From positions 6,904-70,903 of the forward strand of contig NW_017804254.1 of the NCBI RefSeq assembly GCF_001625305.1: a stretch of DNA of 64,000 bases, read 5' to 3'. Under the pieces are notes generated by a model that was given only the letters and a program-made list of their open reading frames with translations, did no database searches and was not told the DNA's origin. The first letter of the stretch is position 1. The number at the start of each line of letters is the position of its first letter. Origin of the DNA: Branchiostoma belcheri. Taxonomy: Eukaryota; Chordata; Leptocardii; Amphioxiformes; Branchiostomatidae. Position numbers and translations under genes: made by a program. This document shows, in pieces, positions 22,927 to 34,900 of the stretch.

Positions 22927-25900
22927 CTGCAATGCAGAATTCATATTTATCAATGCGTTAAAATAGATTCAAAACTACATGAAGCTACATGAAGGTGAGC
23001 ATCATTAGATATAAGTTATTATTATATTCGGGCATCATTTGCATAATTGGAGAATATGATCAGATGATATAATTTATGCATATTCGCACACAACACTTTA
23101 TGGGCTTCCCACAATTGCAGTATGTTTTGCCGACGTGATACGATTTGGGTAAGTTGCTTCAAGTGACCTAGTCACCCCTATTGAGCTGATTAGTACAACC
23201 CGTTCTCTACCGCCGAACAGGTTGAACGAAATTTCATACGGATGTGACTCTGTGACAGATCAGAACTTTAGTCTGCAAACCTGAGGATCTCAAACGTCGT
23301 CGTCACAGGTGGGAATATCCGATCCCGTTTCTGATTCTGAACAGATGAATAACTTACAGAAGTTGTCTTCTGTAGAGAGTCATTATATGTAGTTATCGTT
23401 TCGATATGTGTCTGAAGACTAGACCAATTGTCAACAGATAGTGGCGGAAGCCTGGTCGTAACGATTACTTCTGGTTTTCAACTACATCGAGTTATGTTCA
23501 ATATCTAGTAAAATCTTGCTCTCGAAAGAGTTTATTTGGGGGGGGTGATAGTTCGTGGCAAGATCATTTAGGGTTTAATACAATTAAGAGCAAATGTCTG
23601 TAAGGATCAAACAATGGTGGCAGGGGTCAAAAAATCGATTTGGCTCAAATTTTGCACAGTGATAGTACTTGGCCCACAACCCCTCAAAATAGCTTTCTTT
23701 CTGCTCCACACCGATCGTTGCCATGGTAACGGGCCAAACATGTTTTTGGGGCCATTTTCCCTGATTTGGGCATGTCAAAAACATGAAAATTACCAATGTT
23801 TAGGACGCGATTACAAACAAATGCTTGAATATATCGGAAAGACAAAAACTGTGCTGAAATCACCAACTTATCTGCTTTTCTAAAATAGCTTTAAACTTTT
23901 CCAGAGGTCCGTTTAAAGGGCCTGGGCATCCCTAAGACAATACAGTGTTTTTGGCTTGTGAAATATCCCTATTTCTGCCCATTTTTGAAGCGCTGTAACT
24001 CCAAAGATGGTGATTTTTTTTCTTTCATATTGAAATCACAGATACATAATCATATGTGCTATAAAATGCATGTTTGCAAAGTTTGGCCAATTGTTTGGTT
24101 CTCACGTGGTTGTCCTCTGAAGTAGGTCATATTTTACATTTCAAGAAAAATACCAAATTTTGTCATATTTAAGATGCAATATATACAATATGAAAGCAGA
24201 AATCTAATAATGCTTTGCACAATATGTAACCCTATTGATTGTCTATCAAATGCATTATTGTGGAGTTTGGAGTCTTGTTTTGTTGCTGTGTACTTGTCCC
24301 TGAAAGTAGGCCATATTTTCGACATGTGGTAAAATTAACATTTTCGGCTGTCTTCCAGGCTCTATAACTGACAAAGTGGAGTATTATTGGAACTCAATAT
24401 TTGTAGGGTATTACATACATGTATTGGGTGTGGAATGAATTCTTGTTGAGGTTGGACTCTTGTTTCGTTGCTGTGTACTTGTCTCTGAAAGTAGGCCATA
24501 TATTGGACATGTGCTAAAATTAAGATTTTGGTCAATCTTTGAAGCTCTATAACTAACAAAGCAGGATGTTGTTTTCTTTCATTCTTCGTAGGGTAGTAGA
24601 TACATGTATTGTGTATCAAATGAATGCTTGTGGAAGTTGGCGTTTTGTTTCGATGCTGTGTACTTGTCCCTGAAAGTAGGACATATTTTGGACATGTGCT
24701 GAAATTATCGTTTTTGGCTAACTTTAAAGCTCTATAACTGGCAAAGTAGGATTTTATTTCAATTCAATCTTTGTAGGATAGTACATACATGTATTGTGTA
24801 TCAAATGCATGCTTGTGGAGGTTGGAGTCTTGTTTTGTTGCTGTGTACTTGTCCCTGAAAGTAGGTCATTTTTGGACATTACAGAAATTAGCATAGTATA
24901 CGGCTGTGCATGTGTTTGAAGCTATAGAAATGACGATGTAGGATTTTATTTCAATTCAATCTTTTAAGGGAAGTACATATATGCATTTTGTATCAAATGA
25001 ACTTATGGAGGTTTGGGTCTTGTGTCATTATTGTGCACTTGTCCCTAAAAGTAGGCCATATTTAAGCACATACCGGTCTGCGCTTGAAGCCCTATAAACG
25101 CCAAGGTAGGATGTTATTTGAATTCAATTTTCTAGCAGAAGTATTTTATCTTATTGTGTATGAAATGAAGGCCTATAGAAGGTGGGTTCTTGCGTAGTTG
25201 CTCTGTACTTGTCCCCAAAAGTAAGCCATAATGAGGACATATTCTATTGTTTCCTTGTAGCTGTCCCCGAAATTAGGAAATATTGCTCACGTTTCTATAT
25301 ATTATATATAATTATATAGTTCTGTGTCGTTTGAACATTTGAAAAAAATCCCTTTTATTCAAAAACAATCATTGTTTAATCACTTTGACATATTATAAAG
25401 ATTCAAGAATGTGAGCAACCACACTAGGGAGAATTGTGTTGAAAATAATAAAACACCGAAGACACATGATTTGGTTTTTCAAATTTTGAATCAAGGAGAA
25501 TTTTTTTTCAAATGTTCAAACGACACAGAACTATATATATAATATATAGAAACGTGAGCAATATTTCCTAATTTCGGGGACAGCTACAAAGAAACAATAG
25601 AATATGTCCTAATTATGGCTTACTTTTGGAGTACAGAGCAACTACGCAAGAACCCACCTTCTATAGGCCTTCATTTCATACACAATAAGATAAAATACTT
25701 CTGCTAGAAAATTGAATTCAAATAACATCCTACCTTGGCGTGTATAGGGCTTCAAGCGCAGACCGGTATGTGCTTAAATATGGCCTACTTTTAGGGACAA
25801 GTGCACAATAATGACACAAGACCCAGACCTCCATAAGTTCATTTGATACAAAATGCATATATGTACTTCCCTTAAAAGATTGAATTGAAATAAAATCCTA

Positions 25901-28900
25901 CATCGTCATTTCTATAGCTTCAAACACAGCCATATATTATGCTAATTTCTGTAATGTCCAAAAATGACCTACTTTCAGGGACAAGTACACAGCAACAAAA
26001 CAAGACTCCAACCCCCACAAGCATGCATTTGATACACAATACATGTATGTACTACCCTACAAAGATTGAATTGAATAAAATCCTACTTTGCCAGTTAGTA
26101 GAGCTTTAAAGTTAGCCAAAAACGATAATTTCAGCACATGTCCAAAGTATGGCCTACTTTCAGGGACAAGTACACAGCATCGAAACAAAACGCCAACCTC
26201 CACAAGCATGCATTTGATACACAATACATGTATCTACTACCCTACAAAGATTGAAGGAAAACAACATCCTGCTTTGTTAGTTATAGAGCTTCAAAGATTG
26301 ACCAAAATCTTAATTTTAGCACATGTCCAATATATGGCCTACTTTCAGAGACAAGTACACAGCAACGAAACAAGAGTCCAACCTCAACAAGAATTCATTC
26401 CACACCCAATACATGTATGTAATACCCTACAAATATTGAGTTCCAATAATACTCCACTTTGTCAGTTATAGAGCCTGGAAGACAGCCGAAAATGTTAATT
26501 TTACCACATGTCGAAAATATGGCCTACTTTCAGGGACAAGTACACAGCAACAAAACGAGACTCCAAACTCCACAATAATGCATTTGATAGACAATCAATA
26601 GGGTTACATATTGTGCAAAGCATTATTAGATTTCTGCTTTCATATTGTATATATTGCATCTTAAATATGACAAAATTTGGTATTTTTCTTGAAATGTAAA
26701 ATATGACCTACTTCAGAGGACAACCACGTGAGAACCAAACAATTGGCCAAACTTTGCAAACATGCATTTTATAGCACATATGATTATGTATCTGTGATTT
26801 CAATATGAAAGAAAAAAAAATCACCATCTTTGGAGTTACAGCGCTTCAAAAATGGGCAGAAATAGGGATATTTCACAAGCCAAAAACACTGTATTGTCTT
26901 AGGGATGCCCAGGCCCTTTAAACGGGCCTCTGGAAAAGTTTAAAGCTATTTTAGAAAAGCAGATAAGTTGGTGATTTCAGCACAGTTTTTGTCTTTCTGA
27001 TATATTCAAGCATTTGTTTGTAATCGCGTCCTAAACATTGGTAATTTTCATGTTTTTGACATGCCCAAATCAGGGAAAATGGCCCCAAAACATGTTTGGC
27101 CCGTTACCATGGCAACGATCGGTGTGGAGCAGAAAGAAAGCTATTTTGAGGGGTTGTGGGCCAAGTACTACCACTGTGCAAAATTTGAGCCAAATCGATT
27201 TTTTGACCCCTGCCACCATTGTTTGATCCTTACAGACATTTGCTCTTAAGAACCCACTTGATAGGTCTATTGTTTTACATTCCATGGTAAAAGTGAGCTA
27301 CAACGTACTTGTAGTTCAACCAACTACCACACAGTTCAGCCAATCATGACTTCCAAGATCGCCCCAAACACGACGTACGAATTCGAAGTGTGGTCTCGCT
27401 GTATTGAACCGATAGTTTGCTCAACAACAACAACAACAGTTTGTACTACGTTTTTCTTATCATAAAGACAGAATTTCTGTGTGCCTCCATTTCCGTGTCC
27501 ATGCAGACACATTTTTGTGCCTCCAGGGTGTCCAGATCAAGTAAGTTTAGGCGTGGTTAGACTTGAAACAAATGGCCTGGAAACAAATTATAGCTAGAGT
27601 TAACATCGTTGTTATGCTTTTTGTCTAGCCGCAGTTTGATAAAGAAGAGGCGATCTCAACCCGACAAGGAACCCGGCAGGAAGGAGAAACAATAACAGTA
27701 AGCAACTTCCTCAAAAGAGTAAGTGGCTTGAAAAATAAAGAATTGATCCGGTAACATTGAGAGGAAGTGTGGTGTCAGAGAACCATTGCTATAACGTTAC
27801 AAAGTAAAAATGGCTCTACGTGCTACTGTCTGTGGTGTATTTCTGCTAGCCGAACTGCTGTGTAGCTTCCAGGTTCATCACGACCTCTTCGTTTTGGGTG
27901 AAAATGTCACGGAAGTACCGGAGGATGTGGCAGTCGGTAGCACGGTGGTGCGGCTGAGAAATTCTCTTGCCGCCAGTCGTGTTATAAGTTCTGCTGACGA
28001 CGCCAACGGGACGTTTTGGTCAGTCAACATCACCACGGGGGACGATTGGGGACGGTTTGGGGTTCGTGCTGAGGACTTGGCGTTGGTCGTAGCGGCTCCG
28101 CTGGACTACACGTTACACTCGCGGTACAACCTGACGGTGGAGCTGACAAACACCGGGAACAAGAATGTCTTGTACGTGACCCTTGTCATCGTAGTCATAG
28201 ACGTGTCTGGATACCCGCCATTCTATAACAAACAGTGTGAAACGCCAGTCCTTCCGGATAAAGAGTGGAACGGGAACTATACTGTATTCACGAGTGAGGG
28301 ATTTTATGCTTCCATTGATGGAGAGATAGTTGGGTCGTACGGCGATTATCTTCAGTACCCTTTGGCGAAACGCAACGCCGCTAACTTCCTCTTAAAAGGC
28401 GATTGCTCCTTAAAATATATTGCTAGTTTAGGGAGACTACGTGGAGACGATAGGCTGGTCGCCTCCGTGCTCGAAGAACAGAATCAAGGTAGAGTCGAAC
28501 TTGAATGTCAGGACCGAGAGTGGCGGTCTAAAGGGAGGATTACTATATTGGACACTAATATCGATAACGACCTGCCTCGGTGGGCACTGAGTGGCGACTT
28601 CAAGATAAAAGAAAATGACCGCTATGTCTTTGCCGCTGAGTTGTATGAGATACGGTCCACGTCGTCATATTGGTTTGTATGTAGTGCTAACTTGACTTTC
28701 CTTGGAGGCAGAGTTCTGTTTGATTGGACATATCATTACAACGTGACAGGATGTCCTGAGGGTCGGTACGGTGTGTACTGTGAGAAGAACTGTGTTTGTA
28801 AGAACGGCGCCCGCTGCCATGGGTTTAACGGTGCGTGTGAGTGCAGCCCGGGCTGGAGAGGGAGGGCCTGTGATATTCCCTGGCCTGAGGTCGCCATCGT

Positions 28901-31900
28901 AGAGAGACCTGGCGATTTAGTCGTGAAATACATCGGTACCAATCTGACTTTAACCTGCCTGGCTCCACATATTCTCGTGGCCAATATGACTTGGACTTAT
29001 CAAGCAGGACAAAAACATTACGACACAAAAACTGTCAAAGAAGGGACAGTTCAGAACAGTTCTATCAGCTTTCGGCCGATCCTAGAATCGGCTAACGGAA
29101 AATATAGTTGTATGGTACATGCTGAAGATGGTCAGCTTTTTAATGCGACTTTCATACTGAACGCCACCGAATGCCGACCCAACTATCATGGAGAAGATTG
29201 CAGCCAAGTGTGTGACTGTGAGTACGGAGGGACGTGTGACAGGTGGGAGGGGTGTCTGTGTCCTGCAGGCCGTCGTGGAGACAGGTGTGAGCACGATTGC
29301 GCACCTGGCACATTTGGGAAGAACTGCAGTATGACGTGCTACTGTGAAAACAGCGTCTTGTGTGATCCAGTCAATGGCAGCTGTATTTGTGCTGAAGGAC
29401 AGTCGGGTGAGTTTTGCCAGATCGTCTCCAATCCTGAGAGGAATCAAGTCCTTGCTGTAGTAGTGTTAGCGTCCGTTATTCCCAGTACTGTCATAATTGG
29501 TTGCATCGTCACTGGACTCCTGGTGAAAAGGGGTTGCCGACGCCAAAGAAAATCAGAACAGCCAACAGAAATGACAACCTTGACAGAAACCCTTTCGTCA
29601 TGGGAAGTAGATGAAGAGGACCTTCACTTCGAGCACATGATCGGGGAGGGAGAGTTCGGCCATGTCGTACGGGCAAGACTTCACGTGCCGGAATTAGGCT
29701 ACGAGGTTCTGGTCGCCGCTAAAAGTATCCGGCCTGACCGTAAGACGGCGTCGGCTGTCCGCGACTTTCACCGAGAAATGGACACTCTCGCGAGAATCCA
29801 CGAGGACAAAGAGGGGCACCCAAACGTAGTGAAGCTTTATGGATTTCTGACCAAGTCAGACCCTCAGTACATCCTGGTAGAGTACGCGAGCAATGAAGAA
29901 TTACGCCGGTATCTGTGGAGTTTGCGTGAACAGTGCAAGATCACGGGGGATAGGAAACTGTTAGAACGTCTCGGTTTTGCTTGCGACGTTGCCTGTGGGT
30001 TATCGGAGCTGGCACGTCTGAAGATCGTGCACCGGGACATCGCAGCTCGTAACGTCGTCATCAGCGACAAAAAAGTGGCCAAGATCGCGGATTTTGGACT
30101 GGCGCGCGACGTCTACGTGTCGTCGGCGTACGAACGCACCACGCAGGGCGGAGAGGAGGAGCTGTTGCCGCTGAAGTGGATGGCCGTGGAGTCGTTACGG
30201 GACGGGGTGTACACGTGTGAGAGTGACGTGTGGTCGTACGGCGTGCTGCTGTGGGAGATCGCCAGCTTTGGGGAGGAGCCGCGCTACGCTGGAGGTCCGA
30301 TGCACCCGGACGTCTGCACACTGTTGGAACTACTAAGGAAAGGGGTCCGTCTTCAACAGCCACAGAACTGCCCTCTGCCGGTGTACCGCATCATCAGGTC
30401 ATGTTGGGTATTCAACCCATCGAGGCGGCCAACGGCCGAAGAATTGTTCCGGAAGATTGACCTGCTGAGGCCGCAGAGACATGCTGCGCAGCCGGTCACT
30501 CACAACACCCGGTAAGGGACTCTCGAACCAATGGAGAACCTCCCGCATATACCTGTACATCGTTATTGTCATATATTAAGGCAAATTAATTGTAATAACA
30601 CTTTAACATTTAAGGCTAGACATTGATAATATCTAAGAATCTTAAACATAAAATTGTCATGTTGTGGTAATTTCAAATAACGGCAGTGAACCTTAATCCG
30701 ACACTTTTATGCACAAGCAAGATTGAATGATGAATCCACAACCAGACATTCGGTATTTTCGTTAATCATTTAGTGCATCTTGTAGCCTGTTTTTAACGCC
30801 ATACCTACGTGTGTGTCACTCTCCCAACCATTGAGATATCGCGGGAAAATTGCGTCTTCAACATCGCTCCCGATTTCACCGTGCCCTGCGTATTCTGTTC
30901 TAAGCGAAACCTTAATCCGACGCCATGCAACAGTGTAGCTGTTTGCCTGTAATTTTGCTATTCACAACAACATTTTTTTCTCAATCCCTTTGTCAAACAA
31001 CAGACACTTATACAAGTTATCAACGGCATCAAAAGTAAGTCGGCAGGCCGGTGCACCGCGGTGCAGCGCTACACCAAATCACGTGGCTTGGGACTATTGA
31101 ATTTACAAAGAAGGGGACCGCATTCGAATCAGTTACGGCGGGGCATTTTAGTTCCAAGAAAGGAATAATTGAAGAATTTTACAATAATGTTACCAGTCAA
31201 AAAACTTAATTCTGCACTATTCCGGAGTATTTGTCACTAATTTTGGCGATAATACAAGTGTTGCGATGATTTGCCACATCCACGTACAGACTAGTGGTAT
31301 CGTCTTCAACAACAACAACAAGTACATTTCGGATTCAAAATGGCGGTCGTGTTCGATCGGCCGCTGAATGACCATAACGAACTCGCTCTGTGCTTAAAAA
31401 GAAGGACACTTCTAGGCAAGTGGTTTGTCAGCAACACACACCTTATTAATTGTTTTTTTATTCGCTGTAACGTTGAATGTATAGCATGAGGATGTAAAGG
31501 AGAAATTGTCGATGTTTTGACCACTGTCCTTCCGGAAGCTTCCTCCCACGACATGCCTACCAGTGTAAAACAGGCTGACAATTTTCATGACCTCGTCTCC
31601 ACAACATGTTGACTTCGTTAGCTCACTGTTTCAAGTTTTTAGGCTGTGTACCTTATTGAGTTTGTAAAGCAATTAAAAGATTTTGCATATCAGTGCTAGA
31701 TCCTAACAGACAGAGGAGTGTTGAAAAGTGTCGGATTAAGGTTGCGTCGGATTAAGGTTCACTGCCGTTCACATGATTTCTTTTTTTATTTTGTAAAATA
31801 TGACCTTATTGAAATACGGATATTACAGTTTATCATATAATCATCATTATATCATATAAAAGGATACTATAGAAAATTAACATAACGAAAACCGTATGGG

Positions 31901-34900
31901 CATTAATTCCATAATTTTTAACAAGGAGGGGCAACTTAAATAGAATACTTGTTTAGGCCTTATAAAGAGGGCGTATGTAAGTATAATTTAAGGACATTAA
32001 AGTGTTTACTTAATTTTCTATTTAAATGAATTAAGAATACTTAAAAGATGCCAAAAAATCTAAATTCGAACTTAATTCGAATTGTAATAGTTTTCCCCCA
32101 GCTCTTCGGCTGTATTATAGTTTTTCCATAAATATCATATAAAATCTTTTGAAATTTGTTTGCTCTTGATGGTACACAATAAAGCCAGATTATTTCCACT
32201 GGGACAAGTTGTTTTGAGGTCAGTTTTCTATTATAAAAATTGCCGTTGTATATTTTGTCATGAATGATATGCATGTACATTTAACCTTACATTTACATGG
32301 GTTAGATTATTTGAATGTCATCAGAAGGCATCTCAGCAAGAACCTCATACGCAATGGATACGCTGAATTGTTTATGTATACACGAGATGTGCGTCAGAGT
32401 AATAAAATAAGCGTATTGTGCGTATGACTACGCATGAAAGAAATGTGTGTATGCATGAACTAGTGCGCAATTGGGATATGCAGATGTGTGACAGGCAGGT
32501 CATAAGTTATAAGTAGGCTGTGCATCGGACCCCTTCCGGACCCCCGTATGTCCAGAACACAAGATATGAAAAGCTGAGTTCTGCTGCAGTGCCAAAGTAA
32601 GCCGGCAGAGGGTCCAAATTGTAATAATTTCTTTGATAGCCTATGATGGTAACCTAACGGCAACCAACTTGAAGTTTCTTGACAGCCAAAGCTTCTCGAG
32701 TTGACGTGCTAAACCACATGCAACCAAACATATCAACGTTACATATACAAACACACATCTAAACGTGACCATCATCAAGATATGAGATTGCGGAACTCTT
32801 GGTCTAGGCTACTAAGGTAAGTCTTTGACTAGAGCATACATAATTGCTTATACTTAATTACCTCACCTCAATCTTGAACACATTGAGCGAGAAGGAAAGC
32901 CTTACCCCCAGTTTTTCTTACCAGCTGTCAGCTTGGCCTCCATAGTTTTCTCATTGTCTCGTCGATAACACTAATAAACGTTACTTTGCCATCAGTGCTC
33001 TCTTCTGGTACATAGAATAGCTCAGTCGTTTTTTTGTTTAAGTTATCTAAACGCCGTGCATTGTACAACTGTTGGGTAAGTTCATGCTTTGTCTCTGCCA
33101 TACATTGTACCAGTTACGGTTGTTGAGCAATAAAGTTGATTGATTGCATTCATACATATGCCACTGGTAACGGGTAGACATGGCTTACCCAGTTTTGTAC
33201 CAGCCGTCAGCTGTCTTCACCTCCGCAGTTTTCTCATCGTCTCCTCGGTAACACTTGAACACAAAGTAGCCTCGTACCCAGACCTCTCCCTCGTGCTGCA
33301 GGGGGACGGTCTGACCGCGTCCGTCCACCAGCTTCATCTTAATAAAAGTAAAATATATCTGTGTAATATTTTATCTATTCTATTTATATCATGTATTCTT
33401 TACTTCAGGCACGAAGGCCCACGTCATTGCGTAATTTGAAAGACAGTAAAGAGTGCATAGAAAGATAAAGGCATCAATACAGGTAAACAATAGAAATTAA
33501 AATAAATATAGTGTTGGTAATTATAAAAACAATTCATAACCGTTTATAGACCAGACCAAAATAGTGCTGCCCTGCAGTAGTTACTGAGGTTGGATATGTC
33601 AGAGTGAATTGCAAGTTTCATGGTACCATTACTAGAGTTGAGAAGGCGAGTGATGGCTCGGTAGCCACGGGAAGTTTTAATTTTTGATAGCTCGGATGTC
33701 TTGTCTCTGTGAAAATCCACTTAAGTTTTCTGTACTAGAAACCTACAAACAGAACAGTTTCAGTACCAAGGACAGCCACCATACCTGTATGTCGTCATGA
33801 TCAACAGAAAATTTTGTTACATCTAACTCTAGGCGCTGTTTAACTTATATAGTTGAGATACTCCTACTGTACTCGCTAACAACGAATTGAAAATATATAC
33901 ATTTAACGATTTGTGACATTAATGCTAAAGACATGCATTTTCAATAATAGCAAATGAAGGAGTGCCCGAGAAAAGAAAACAATACTAGTAGGTTTCTGGC
34001 GCTTCCTTGCATTTTTTTATGTTGAGGTTGTATTTAATTGTGTATACTGTGTGCGTAATATAATTGTGTAGGTTCATTCAAACAATAAACAAAGAATTGT
34101 AATCATTGTTGACGTCAGTTTGAATCAGTGAAAGTAATTTTTTCAAGTCAATCTATTCAGTAGGTAAATCACAATATGGATGGCTCTCCGTCTACTATTA
34201 AGTATCTCGTCATTGTTTTTACTGTAAATGTAATTGCATGTAAATAGAACCTTTGGGTCCTTACCTCCGTATGTGGCAGCAGATTACCCACTGTCGACTC
34301 CAGCTGCTCTGTCGTCATTTCACGACTTGTTACCGTCAGGGACAAGGTCTCGGTTATTCCGTAATTTTTCTGTCGGGAACGGAGACAAGTTGACATGACA
34401 GGCCGTAGAAAGTCTTTTTTATCAAACTTGCTTTTTGTCAATGCATGAGCAAGTGCATAATTAAATTAGCTTTGTCAGACTAATTTATCAGAGAAAATGG
34501 GGGCATGTTGATTTGAGTATTTGGTTGACATCAAACATACTGTAAATCGTACAAAGCAGCTGCAATATTGGAAAACGGTACTGATGTCGTGGAATGCCAA
34601 CATGAATTCCAAAGGAAAAGACCAAATTGGGAAGAGTTGAAAATGAGGAGTTCATTATTCGCCATACCGTACTCTGTGTGTTGAGTCATTTGTTCAAACT
34701 TCATGATCAAGTAGATTCCATTATGAAAGAAACCTTTTTTTTGCCAAGCTTGATTTTTTAAATTTTTTATTCGCACGCTCGCACACATCAGAGGGTGTCA
34801 TCCATATAATCAAATCAACTTGGTCTTGTGTAACATTCATAATTATAGTCTACCATTGGCAATGTTCTCTTACCTAGCTTTTTGTGTTGGATCTAAAGTT

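Larger units (their letters stand above)
23588..27245. mobile_element. 3.66-kb near-perfect palindrome flanked by TTAA
   Basis: The two halves are inverted copies from GAGCAAATGTCTGTAAGG at the left edge to its complement at the right, with TTAA immediately outside each end (23584-23587 and 27246-27249). The outer 400 bases that I compared differ at only a handful of positions. The arms meet around a spacer of about 150 bases near 25345-25500. Each arm has an internal tandem array of about 185-bp units (next entries). No coding capacity is seen. TTAA flanks suit a piggyBac-type insertion, but the ends do not look like known piggyBac termini, so the class is open. Confidence 0.85.
30516..33188. 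other. Remainder of the large synthetase intron
   Basis: Besides the 1.1-kb element and the exon relic at 32905-32972 I see only AT-rich unique-looking sequence with no gene. Confidence 0.45.

Noticed and set aside
23614-27285. Mirrored small frames of 60-127 codons in the palindrome arms
   Set aside because: They are identical in both arms, with no domain similarity and no transposase motifs. They follow from the duplicated non-coding arms.
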